From Chloroflexota bacterium (GTDB lineage: Bacteria > Chloroflexota > Dehalococcoidia > Tepidiformales > Tepidiformaceae): a stretch of DNA of 9,074 nt. Under the pieces are notes generated by a model that saw nothing but the letters and a program-made list of their open reading frames with translations, was not told the origin of the DNA and made no database searches. Location: contig JANXYE010000394.1 in assembly GCA_025350285.1 (NCBI GenBank), positions 1 to 9,074 on the forward strand, read 5' to 3'. A program made the position numbers and the translations under genes. Below are positions 1 through 6,392 of this stretch, one piece after another. Within the stretch, counting starts at the first letter, position 1, and each line of letters opens with the position of its first letter.

Positions 1-192
1 GCCAATCGCGGGAGGCGCGATCGCGTTGGCTTCGGCCATCCTCAGGAAGGCCCGCGCGTCCTCGTTTGCGTCGTCAATTGCGAGCACGGCGCGCGCTTTC
101 TCGGCGACCGCGGCCCACTCGCCGCTGGTCGCGGCCACGTCGGCTTCATCGAGGAACGAATCGATGCGGCGTTGGATGCGCTCGGTCGCCAT
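1..192 (-). CDS. N-terminus of a helical-repeat-headed protein (possibly adenylate/guanylate cyclase or AAA-type regulator), partial
   Basis: The reading frame starts at an ATG complementary to 190-192 and stays open for 64 codons to the window edge, so only the N-terminus is visible. It begins MATERIQRRIDSFLDEAD and continues with a TPR-like helical pair containing WAAVAEKARAVLAIDDANEDA and then FLRMAEA. I associate this head with large multidomain Chloroflexota proteins that carry an adenylate/guanylate cyclase or AAA ATPase domain further on, but no catalytic domain is in view and the product stays open. There is no clear Shine-Dalgarno sequence. Instead a -10-like TAAGAT (complement of 201-206) ends 8 bases before the ATG, so the message could be leaderless. 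The gene is divergent from the phzF remnant. Codon usage looks genuinely coding (GC-rich third positions). The coding call is firm; the family is a guess. Confidence 0.6.
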   Translation of the reverse strand, partial: MATERIQRRIDSFLDEADVAATSGEWAAVAEKARAVLAIDDANEDARAFLRMAEANAIAPPAIG

Positions 193-200
193 GTGCGCGA

Positions 201-206
201 ATCTTA
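201..206 (-). promoter_or_regulatory. Candidate -10 box for the gene at 1-192
   Basis: On the minus strand TAAGAT lies 8 bases before the ATG at 192. A -10 box this close would place the transcription start at or near the start codon, as in a leaderless message, and would account for the lack of a ribosome binding site. The -35 region is poor: 18 bases upstream there is only TTCGCC. Weak evidence, from position and one hexamer. Confidence 0.2.
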
Positions 207-282
207 ACCGCCGCGCGGACGGGTGGCGAAAAACGGCGCCGGGGGGCCGGGCGCGTCGCTGAGCCTCTGCAATCCTCGCCCG

Positions 283-495
283 ATGCCCGACTACCAGATC
301 AAGATCGTCGATGTGTTCACAACGCGCCGTTACGCGGGGAACCCCTGTGGGGTCGTCACGCGGGCCGAGGGCCTGACCGATGTGCAGATGCAGGCTATCG
401 CTCGCGAACTGAACCTGAGCGAAACGGCCTTCGTGACGCCGTCGCCGGCGTCCTTGAACGGCTCGCGGTCGACCGGGGCGCGATGGCGACTGTAG
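283..495 (+). pseudogene. PhzF-family isomerase, N-terminal fragment
   Basis: Starting at ATG 283 the frame reads MPDYQIKIVDVFTTRRYAGN, then a PCGVV segment and ELNLSETAFV. This is the N-terminus of the PhzF family (phenazine-biosynthesis-like and diaminopimelate-epimerase-fold proteins). The Glu of the NLSETAF motif is the residue I expect to be catalytic in PhzF. Family members usually have about 260-300 residues. Here the resemblance stops after about 52 residues, near base 438, and the frame ends at 495 with an unrelated tail. The missing part has been replaced by the end of a DUF1998 protein read in another frame. The fragment is too short to fold into the two-domain enzyme, so it should be inactive. 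No good Shine-Dalgarno sequence precedes ATG 283; earlier in-frame ATGs would add only residues foreign to the family. Confidence 0.8.
435..452 (+). repeat. Inverted repeat at the phzF/DUF1998 junction
   Basis: Two perfect 7-base arms (GACGCCG at 435-441 and CGGCGTC at 446-452) are separated by TCGC. The phzF likeness ends and the DUF1998 likeness starts within this 18-base palindrome. The repeat is plain in the sequence. A role in the deletion that joined the two fragments is inference. Confidence 0.5.
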
Positions 496-680
496 CCCGT
501 GCAGCGCTCGACGTGTGTCACTTCAATGCCGCCGGGGCCGACCTGCGGCGTGCGCCACACGCCCGTGAGGATTGCGAGGCCGCGTGCTACGACTGCCCGC
601 GCAGTTTCTCCAACACGCGATACCACGAAATCCTCGACCGCCAGCTCGTGAGAGACGCTCTTCTCCAACTAGGAACCTGA
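441..680 (+). pseudogene. DUF1998 (DrmB-like or MrfA-like) C-terminal fragment
   Basis: In the frame with codons beginning at positions divisible by three, from about 441 to the TGA at 678-680, the reading is GVLERLAVDRGAMATVARAA, then DVCHF, DLRRAPHAREDCEAACYDC and a tail ending LDRQLVRDALLQLGT. The four cysteines (CHF, DCE, AACYDC) form the metal-binding cluster that ends DUF1998 proteins. DUF1998 occurs in DrmB of the DISARM anti-phage system and at the C-terminus of MrfA-type and other DEAD/DEAH helicases. About 80 residues of a protein normally several hundred long remain, with no start or RBS of their own. DISARM pieces lie in the same orientation at 2991-5270, so DrmB is the favoured parent, but these residues alone do not separate it from other DUF1998 proteins. 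Confidence 0.7.
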
Positions 681-1007
681 CTGTTTAGTAGAAATCGCCA
701 CATGACGGTTCGTGATCGACCTCACCCAAGGCCCGAGAACGCCTCAGTTCGCGACAGGGCTGACACTCGAGACCCGCGTGTTGTGAATATAAATGCGTAG
801 TTATGGATTAAACAGACAGGATCCTAGTGTACTGAATCCGAATTAGCTTTAGTTTGCGAGCATCCCGCAGGAACGGCGCGAGACCGGCGCGAGGCCGCCT
901 TCGAGCGCGAGTCAATTGTGATTCACTACACTAGCGGGCCTCTCGGAACGGCTTGACTTGACGGATTTCGACAGGTCGAAAGGGTGGTTTCGCCGGTGGG
1001 TCTTTTC
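681..1007. other. Gene-free stretch with an AT-rich patch
   Basis: No reading frame of recognisable family was found here on either strand. Bases 781-860 contain only about 36% G+C (29 of 80 by hand count), far below the surroundings. Two copies of CGGCGCGAG lie 11 bases apart at 874-882 and 885-893. A 7-base palindrome, TTTCGAC-AG-GTCGAAA, lies at 966-981. The stretch is downstream of both flanking genes, yet neither arrangement ends in a T-run, so no intrinsic terminator is called. It may be the remains of an inserted element or of the deleted genes. Confidence 0.5.
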
Positions 1008-2228
1008 TCATTGTCCTCTTGGGTCAGGGGCGGGCTTCGCCCCACCGGTTGGGGCGACAAGGCAACCCTTATCCTTCAGCTGGCCCCAGATGTAGGTCGC
1101 CACGGAATAGGAATCGGCCTTGCAGATCATCTGTTTGTTGTCGTCATGCGGCTGGTCGGTGAGGTGCAGGTAGGGAAGTGCAGCACCTTTCGCCCGGCCG
1201 TAGGTGGCGACGATGACATCAACGTTGCTCGTCTTGCCTGCCGCATCCTTTCGCGGTTGCGCGACCGTGACTGTGATGGTCGCGACCTGTGGGTAGGACG
1301 ACCAAACAGCTTTGCCCGCGATGACGACCATGGCGGAGGCGTTCGTGAGGAGCTCGGTATCATTGTTGACGCCGTCCGGATTGATAGAGACCGTGGCCAG
1401 CCCACCGGCGGGGTCGAACCGCACGGAGAGGTTGTCGAAGCTGTAGCTCCCCGGATACACAGCATTCTTGTTGTCGCGGATCGACTTCTCGATCTGGCGC
1501 TCCATCGGCACGGCATCGGATTGCGTCGCAACGGCAACGGGGAGTGTGGCGGTGGCCTTGTCGAGCGCCTGTAGTTCCGTGGTGAAGGAGGTGGTTGTCC
1601 TGGCCAGCTCCCCGGTAAACGGGAAACGCGTAGGATGGTCGCTCAGCTTGTTGAGCTGGTCGGCAAAGTACCCCTTGTCCAAGGTGAAGCTGAGCGCATA
1701 CGCCGTTTTGCTAATCGCGTCCAAGGACTGTGTGACCGCTACGAATGTCGCATCCAGTCCTGGCGGCAGTGGCGCAGACTCAGCGTCGCTCACGGCTTTC
1801 GAGATCAGGGTCATATCTTGCCCGAGGGCGTCGATACTCCCCGGTGTGCCTGCGTTGTAAGCTGCCGCATCCTTTGAAAATTGTTCGATGACTCCCCCAA
1901 TAACCTGTCGTTGGTGAGCAATCTTCGAAGAGAAGATCCCAACTGCGTCCGGCGTCGGCGGCACGGGTGTAGCCGTTGGCTTAGGGGTCACCGTGTCTTT
2001 CGGCGCTGCGACGACGACGGACGGCTTGTCAGAACTGCTACCGCCTGCCGATCCCGCGATTGAGATCGCGATGATGGCCACGACCGCAAGGATCGGCCAC
2101 TTGACCTTTCGCGGAAGATGCCAGAACCGGACGAAGGCGTTTCGCTTCCTCACCTCCGGCTCGGGGGGCGGGGACGGCCGCCGCTTGCGGTTGCGCGGGA
2201 GTCGCTCTTCGGGAATCTCTGGGTCCAT
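1008..2228 (-). CDS. Membrane-anchored protein of unknown function, complete
   Basis: Complete 406-residue reading frame from ATG 2228 to TGA 1008-1010. A purine-rich AGGGAGGG lies about 5 bases before the ATG, which supports this start. The N-terminus is strongly basic and proline-rich (residues 1-43, including RNRKRRPSPPP). One membrane segment follows (about 44-60, VKWPILAVVAIIAISIAG), then a Gly/Ser patch and a Pro/Thr linker (about 75-94, TPKPTATPVPPTP). An extracytoplasmic domain of about 310 residues completes it. By the positive-inside rule the tail is cytoplasmic and the large domain is outside. The only two cysteines, C369 and C389, lie near the end and could form a disulfide. There is no lipobox and no known catalytic motif, and I do not recognise the family. 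It is the only intact gene between the defence-gene remnants, and transcribed away from them. Function not assigned. Confidence 0.8.
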   Translation of the reverse strand: MDPEIPEERLPRNRKRRPSPPPEPEVRKRNAFVRFWHLPRKVKWPILAVVAIIAISIAGSAGGSSSDKPSVVVAAPKDTVTPKPTATPVPPTPDAVGIFSSKIAHQRQVIGGVIEQFSKDAAAYNAGTPGSIDALGQDMTLISKAVSDAESAPLPPGLDATFVAVTQSLDAISKTAYALSFTLDKGYFADQLNKLSDHPTRFPFTGELARTTTSFTTELQALDKATATLPVAVATQSDAVPMERQIEKSIRDNKNAVYPGSYSFDNLSVRFDPAGGLATVSINPDGVNNDTELLTNASAMVVIAGKAVWSSYPQVATITVTVAQPRKDAAGKTSNVDVIVATYGRAKGAALPYLHLTDQPHDDNKQMICKADSYSVATYIWGQLKDKGCLVAPTGGAKPAPDPRGQ

Positions 2229-2428
2229 GGGTCCCTCCCTTTGTGAAGATGCTGCAATTCCGACACCTGCTGACGCGCTGCCACCAGCGGCCCGGTGCGC
2301 AGTGGTCGAACGGGTGTTCTATGCTTGCGGCACGAGATGGCCAGCGTGGACACACTGGTTATGGCGGTTCGGGGAATCACGGCGGAACGGGCGCGGAGCG
2401 CGGTCGAAGCGGCGGGCGGGCGGTTGCC
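2229..2428. other. Short gene-free stretch upstream of the membrane protein
   Basis: This stretch holds the ribosome binding site and presumably the promoter of the minus-strand gene starting at 2228, but no convincing -35/-10 pair was seen. Its left end is probably the badly decayed continuation of the restriction-endonuclease remnant, which I can follow only as far as about 2429. Confidence 0.4.
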
Positions 2429-2643
2429 TTCGTCGTTTTCGCGCTGCCGCTCTCTGATCCAGTCGGGTTCGAAGTCGAGCTGCTTCCCTTCTCCTCGGCT
2501 CGGCAATGGGAGCGAAGTACGAAGTTGGGCGCAGGCCGCCGACAACGTCGTTGGTGATGCCATCGTCGTCGAACAGCCCGGACGCGGCTTGGCTCGTGGT
2601 AGGGCGGGTTCAGGATCGGGTTGTCGATAACGACTCGGGCCAT
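2429..2643 (-). pseudogene. Type III-like restriction endonuclease (Res / BPTD_3080 type), frameshifted N-terminal remnant
   Basis: Three minus-strand frames read in turn rebuild about 70 residues of one protein start. From ATG 2643 to about 2584: MARVVIDNPILNPPYHEPSR. From 2576 to about 2490, one frame over: LFDDDGITNDVVGGLRPTSY then FAPIAEPRRR. From 2488 to 2429, a third frame: GKQLDFEPDWIRERQREND. In this order they match the head of the large helicase-type restriction subunits annotated as type III Res or BPTD_3080 family, which begin with a VIxNPILNxPFxEP stretch, then FDDDGIT, then SYFxPI. Two shifts separate the pieces (near 2577-2583 and 2489-2495). Nothing recognisable follows, so the helicase and nuclease parts are gone. 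No methylase partner was found upstream of 2643. The gene is dead unless the shifts are sequencing errors, and even then it is truncated. Confidence 0.7.
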
Positions 2644-2827
2644 GTGGAGCGCACCGCCCCCTTTCGGTGCCGACGCATTCTACCAACATCTGCGCGACAT
2701 AGGCTGTCGCGGGGCGACGATGTTGTCATCGTGTCCCCGCGGTGGACTGCCGGTGAGGCTGATAGGCCTTGCGACTGCTCTTTCGGCCCCGCGAGGTCAA
2801 GTCCTCTGCACGGACGTGTGGTCAGTC
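2644..2827. other. Unassigned spacer between two remnants
   Basis: None of the six frames gives a recognisable protein. A TAGAAT hexamer on the minus strand (complement of 2677-2682) lies about 33 bases before the ATG of the restriction-endonuclease remnant and could be its old -10 box. No fitting -35 was seen. Confidence 0.3.
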
Positions 2828-2998
2828 TCATGCGGTGAGAGCGGGAGACCGTGCAAGAAGCGCCAGCACCCCGGAGATACCAGCGGCGACCTCGGACGTA
2901 ACCCTTCCCTCGGGGTCGATGGTGACCGCCGCCGGAGTTCCAGCCGCGCCCACCGCGTAGCCGACCGCGAAGGCATCGTCGAGCAAGATGGTCGAACG
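2828..2998 (-). pseudogene. Thioredoxin-fold (TlpA/redoxin-like) protein, C-terminal fragment
   Basis: The minus frame from about 2998 to the TGA at 2828-2830 reads RSTILLDDAFAVGYAVGAAG, then TPAAVTIDPEGRVTSEVAAG and a short hydrophobic end. The AGTPAAVxIDPEGR stretch fits the second half of a thioredoxin fold, with the cis-proline after Thr (TP) and the edge strand carrying a D-x-EGR turn, as in TlpA/redoxin-domain proteins. About 55 residues remain. The CxxC half is missing, so no redox activity is expected. Upstream, beyond about 2998, the same frame becomes the antisense of the DrmD-like fragment, which marks the junction. The specific subfamily is open. Confidence 0.55.
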
Positions 2999-3695
2999 CA
3001 AACCCGTCGGCCGGTTGGGGCAGCCGCTTGGCCTGGAGCGGGGTTCCGCCGTCGTCGATCTCTCGCCGGCCTCGACCCTGCCGCTTCCGGTACGGGATGG
3101 GGCCGGCATGACCGGGAGGGTGCGGATCGGTTTCCATCTGCCGGTGCCTCAGGGGACTGTGTACTTAGCGCGCGTTCACTCGCTGGTGGAGTCGCTCGCC
3201 AACTACCTCGTCGGCTCTGCCCTCGAAGGCGGAAACGACGGTGTCGCCGCGCGAACAGCCGCGATCCGCTCCTCCGCCGTGACGAGGCTCACGACGCTGG
3301 TCCTCCTCAGACTTCGCTTCCAGCTCGACGTGACCCGGCAGCGAGCGACCACCTCCCTCCTGGCCGAAGAGTGCCTGGTCCTTGGCTACCGGGGCGACCC
3401 GGCGGCCCCCGAGTGGCTCCCCGATGCCGAGGCCTTCGCGCTCCTCGGGGCCACCGGCGATGCGAACATCCCGGCCGGACAGCGAACGGCCTGGCTTGAG
3501 CGGGCGATCAGTGCGCTCCCCGCGTTGGAGTCCGCCATCGCCGAGCGCGGGCGGGTTCGTGGCATAGAGCTTCGAACCGCACACGAGAGGGTTCGCAAGA
3601 CCGCCGGGCTGACGGGCGTGAGCTACCGCGTTGAGCCCCACCTGCCGGTGGACGTGTTGGGCTGCTATCTCATTGCTCCGGTGGTGAACAACTGA
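2988..3695 (+). pseudogene. drmD: DrmD-like SNF2 helicase, C-terminal fragment
   Basis: The frame holds about 225 residues matching the extreme C-terminus of the long SNF2-type helicase of class 1 DISARM: RVRIGFHLPVPQGTVYLARV, then SAVTRLTTLVLLRLRFQL, a LLAEECLVLGYRG stretch, DANIPAGQ, and the ending AHERVRKTAG, YRVEPHLPVDVLGCYLIAPV. Intact DrmD proteins have roughly 1000 residues or more with Walker A, DEAH-like and helicase C motifs. None of these is here, so ATP-driven activity is excluded. ATG 2988 is only the first ATG after an in-frame TAG at 2958; it lies at the junction with the antisense redoxin fragment and has no clear RBS. The stop overlaps the next start as TGATG, the original operon contact with the methylase. 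DrmD helicases are thought to work with the methylase and the DrmA/B/C proteins to restrict phage DNA. Confidence 0.7.
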
Positions 3696-5587
3696 TGGCC
3701 AGGACGATGCACGACGCCCGACCGACCGTCCGCTCCGAGGGCGGACTCCTTCCGCCGGACCTCCTGGAGCGTCTGGTTGACCCGAAGGAGCGCGAGCTTC
3801 CGGGCCTCGACCCTGTGGCCGGCTACGGCCTTGAGGCCAACTCCCGCCTGACAGAGGTGGCCGCCCGCAGCTGGAAGCGCGTGAAGAACTACTGGGCCTC
3901 GTTCAACTCGCGACTCGATGGCTCGCGCCCCGGCGCTGAGCTTGGCATCACCAGCCAGCAGTGGCTCATCCCCTTGCTCGCGGAGCTGGGGTACATGGAC
4001 CTCGACTTCCGACCGCAGGCCGAGGAGGTGAATGGCCGGGAGTTCCGTGTCTCGCACCGCACCGACGGGTCCCCAGCCGCGCCGCCCGTACACCTGGTCG
4101 CATACACCCAGCCCCTCGATCGCTCGGACACCGCGACGCCCGGGCAGAGGGCCAGCCCCCATGGGCTCCTCCAGTCTTACTTGAACGAGACGGGGCACCT
4201 CTGGGGGATCGTCAGTAACGGGCACCAGCTCCGCATCCTGCGCGACAACGCCAGCCTGACCAGGCCCGCCTACCTGGAGTTCGACCTCAAGGGGCTGATG
4301 GACGGCGGCGTCTTCTCGGACTTCACCCCGCTCTGGATGGTCGCGAATCGCACACGCCTGCCGGCCGGGATGACCGACGCGACATCCTGCTTCCTTGAAC
4401 AGTGGTACAACACCGCCCTCGTTCGCGGCGCCCGTGCCCTTGGCGACCTGCGGCTGGGTGTCGAGCAGGGCATCCGTGCCCTGGGCCCGGGATTCCTCGA
4501 CCACCCGGCGAACGAGGACCTCCGCAGCAAGCTCGCAGTGGGCGAACTCGACGAGGTCGGGTACTACCGGCAACTGCTGCGCGTTGTCTACAGGCTGCTC
4601 TTCCTGCTGGTGGCCGAGGAGCGCGACCTCCTCTCCCCGCCATTCGCCAACCCGCGGGGAGCGGCCGTCTACGGCGACCACTACTCCGTCTCGCGGCTAC
4701 GGCAACGACTCCGACTCGACCGCGGCGACGCTCGCCACGACGACCTCTGGCGGGCCCAGCGCGTGGCCTTCACGATGCTTCGAGCGGGAAACGACGCCCT
4801 CGGCCTCCCGGCGCTTGGTGGCGGCATCTTCGATACGCGCATGTGTCCCGACCTTGAGGGCGCGCTGCTTCGCAACGACGCTCTGAAGACCGCCGTCCGC
4901 GGCCTTTCATTGGCGCCGACGAAGTCGGGCTACCGGCGCATCAACTACCGCGACCTCGATGTTGAGGAGCTTGGCTCCGTTTACGAAAGCCTGCTCGACG
5001 AACAACCTTCCCTCCGTAGTGAAGGCGGCCACCCGCAGTTCACGCTGGCGGCAGGCGGCGAACGCAAGTCCAGCGGCTCGTATTACACGCCGTCGGTGCT
5101 CGTGCAGGAACTCATCCGCAGCGCGCTCGACCCGGTCATCCAGCAGGCACTCGCCTCCGCACCCGATATCCCTGGAAAGCGGAAGGCGTTGCTCGACCTC
5201 GCTGTCTGTGACCCCGCCTGCGGAAGCGGACACTTTCTCCCGGCGGCCGCGCGGCACATCGGCCGGGAGCGGCTTTCCGTTCATCCCCGATGCATTTCAA
5301 TCGATCGGGAGAATTTGCTGCGGCACGAAGATGCGCGGATTCGGAAACTCGTGATGGGCATGCTATGTTCGGTCGATTCGGGGGCGAAGACTCTTCGTGA
5401 CCGCCGCTCGCGACGCCCCAAGTCGCCGCGCTGCATCGGCGCGACTGAGCACCGCACCGCAGAAGCGCCAAGACGGAGTCCGAAAGCGGGGGCGTTAGCA
5501 AGGCCCTCTCGAAGTCGACCGGCCCGAGTCCGGTTCGAGGCGAGACCGACCAAGGACACGGCAGAGCAGTCCACGAGCACGCTTTGA
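3695..5587 (+). pseudogene. drmMI: DrmMI-like (Eco57I/PglX-type) adenine-specific DNA methylase, truncated after SAM motif I
   Basis: The frame starts at the ATG overlapping the helicase stop (TGATG), so translation was coupled. Residues 1 to about 525 follow the DISARM class 1 methylase closely: LLPPDLLERL and ELPGLDP near the start, ASPHGLLQSYLN, LWGIVSNG, RLLFLLVAEERDLL at about 300-313, ELGSVYESLLDEQP, SSGSYYTP at 459-466 (the conserved SYYTP stretch), and the SAM-binding motif DPACGSGHF at 506-514. After AAARHIGRERL (about base 5275) likeness ends abruptly. The last 100 or so residues are Arg/Ser-rich and look like non-coding DNA read in frame up to 5587. The catalytic NPPY motif and target-recognition part, more than half the usual length of over 1000 residues, are missing, so methylation of adenine N6 is not expected. 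A 630-residue product could still be made and might bind SAM or DNA. PglX of BREX is a relative, but the helicase neighbour favours DrmMI. Confidence 0.75.
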
Positions 5588-5706
5588 GGCACCGTTCCTG
5601 GGAGCCATATGCTTATCTGCGTGAGCGTCCGTTGAGAATGGGGTTTCGGGGATCCGGCGATCGAACCTTACGGTCCTCGTTCAGACAGAGGACAGCCGTG
5701 GCTGAA
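5271..5706. other. Unassigned sequence after the methylase break
   Basis: From the methylase break to the end of the methyltransferase gene, no frame on either strand gives a recognisable protein. The in-frame tail of the methylase (to 5587) is Arg-rich and of low information. A perfect 6-base inverted repeat with a one-base centre (CGAAGA-C-TCTTCG, 5385-5397) is flanked by GGTC at 5371-5374 and GACC at 5399-5402. No T-run follows, so it is not called a terminator. The origin of this DNA is unknown. Confidence 0.4.
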
Positions 5707-6231
5707 TCACCGGCTGGCGGCCGAGTAGATCTCACGGAGAAAGCGGCTTGGTCGTCTCGCGAGAAGCTCCGTGTGCTCGAACCCGGCGTCCCGGGCGAGC
5801 TGCTCCCAGCGCCAATACGGCACCGGATGAGGCACAGCGAAATTCCCGCGCTCGATGTTGTATTCGACGATGAGCAGGCGGCCACCGGGCCGCAGATACT
5901 CACGAAGCTGTTGAACGACGGCATCCGGATCTGACTGAAAGTGAAGCGCGTTCGCCATCACGATTCCGTCGAGCAGGGGAAGTGCGAGCGGCCGGCTGAA
6001 GTCGGCGGCATGATACTGAACGCCAGCCTTCGGGAATTTTACCCTCATCGCCTGGGCGTTCGCGCGTAGGGCGCTCCCATCCCGATCGACGGCATGGATC
6101 TCGCCACCGGGGCCTAAGAGTTCCGCCAGTGCGAGGGTGAAAGCGCCCGCGCCCGCGCCCAGGTCGGCCCAGGTCCCACTGGAGCCATCGATGCCGCCGC
6201 GCAGGAGGTTGGTGTGGTCGGTGTGGTCCAT
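5707..6231 (-). CDS. Class I SAM-dependent methyltransferase, complete
   Basis: A 174-residue cytosolic Rossmann-fold methyltransferase. The start is ATG 6231; GGAGG lies 12 bases upstream, a little far. The protein begins MDHTDHTNLLRGGI. Motif I is WADLGAGAGAF (21-31), followed by the acidic residue ending strand 2 in HAVD (D49), which should bind the SAM ribose. Then come HAADFSRPLALP, GIVMANALHF (motif IV region), YLRPGGRLLIVEYN, and the ending ARRPSRFLREIYSAASR. Length and ending fit small UbiE-like methyltransferases known from Chloroflexota and Actinobacteria, so the gene looks complete. The substrate cannot be told. It is divergent from the MFS exporter, with 161 bases between the starts that must hold both promoters. 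Modification of a small molecule handled by the exporter is possible but unproven. Confidence 0.85.
   Translation of the reverse strand: MDHTDHTNLLRGGIDGSSGTWADLGAGAGAFTLALAELLGPGGEIHAVDRDGSALRANAQAMRVKFPKAGVQYHAADFSRPLALPLLDGIVMANALHFQSDPDAVVQQLREYLRPGGRLLIVEYNIERGNFAVPHPVPYWRWEQLARDAGFEHTELLARRPSRFLREIYSAASR
6209..6228 (-). repeat. Tandem 9-base repeat at the methyltransferase start
   Basis: GGTGTGGTC occurs twice in a row (6211-6219 and 6220-6228). On the coding strand it gives the doubled Asp-His-Thr right after the start codon. Copy-number change of this unit would lengthen or shorten the N-terminus without a frameshift. Confidence 0.5.
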
Positions 6232-6327
6232 CGTCAGTCTCGACCTCCGGAGCCGGTTTTGGTGCGGGTGGTAACGACCGTGCAGTGGTAGGTCAGAACG
6301 TGCCGGCCGGCGTCTGTTGGGCTGGGA

Positions 6328-6356
6328 TTGCGGGCCTGCGCGCCACGGCACATTAT
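6328..6356 (+). promoter_or_regulatory. Candidate promoter for the MFS exporter
   Basis: TTGCGG at 6328-6333 and CATTAT at 6351-6356 are separated by 17 bases, the usual spacing, with 3 and 4 of 6 consensus bases matched. Transcription would start near 6363 and leave a leader of about 30 bases before the GTG at 6393. It is the best-placed candidate between the divergent genes, judged by eye only. Confidence 0.3.
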
Positions 6357-6392
6357 TGGCCCTGGAATCGCGGCGGACGACAGGAAGAGCAT

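Noticed and set aside
966..981. Palindrome TTTCGAC-AG-GTCGAAA as an operator
   Set aside because: It is downstream of both flanking genes, occurs once, and a 7-base palindrome is expected by chance in 9 kb. It is kept only as a note in the gap entry.
1027..1043. Hairpin GGGGCG-GGCTT-CGCCCC as a terminator
   Set aside because: It lies inside the coding region of the membrane protein, before its stop codon, and is not followed by a T-run.
984..1574. Plus-strand open frames opposite the membrane protein
   Set aside because: The minus strand has a clear RBS, membrane segment and linker. The plus frames have none of these and look like shadows.
2621..3499. A 292-codon plus-strand open frame
   Set aside because: It crosses three different remnants and a junction, is Arg/Gly/Pro-rich, and has no family likeness. 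The DrmD-like frame offset from it carries the conserved residues.
3665..4681. A 338-codon open frame on the minus strand across the methylase gene
   Set aside because: It is the antisense of conserved DrmMI residues, has no recognisable motif, and is the kind of long shadow frame expected opposite GC-rich coding DNA.
5655..5680. tRNA-like T-arm text on the minus strand (GGTTCGATC)
   Set aside because: The bases on either side do not pair as a T-stem and no other arm of a tRNA can be drawn.
6285..6392. Upstream ATG start for the MFS exporter
   Set aside because: It would add 36 non-membrane residues rich in Gly, Arg and Trp before the first helix. GTG 6393 has a good RBS and gives the normal N-terminus.
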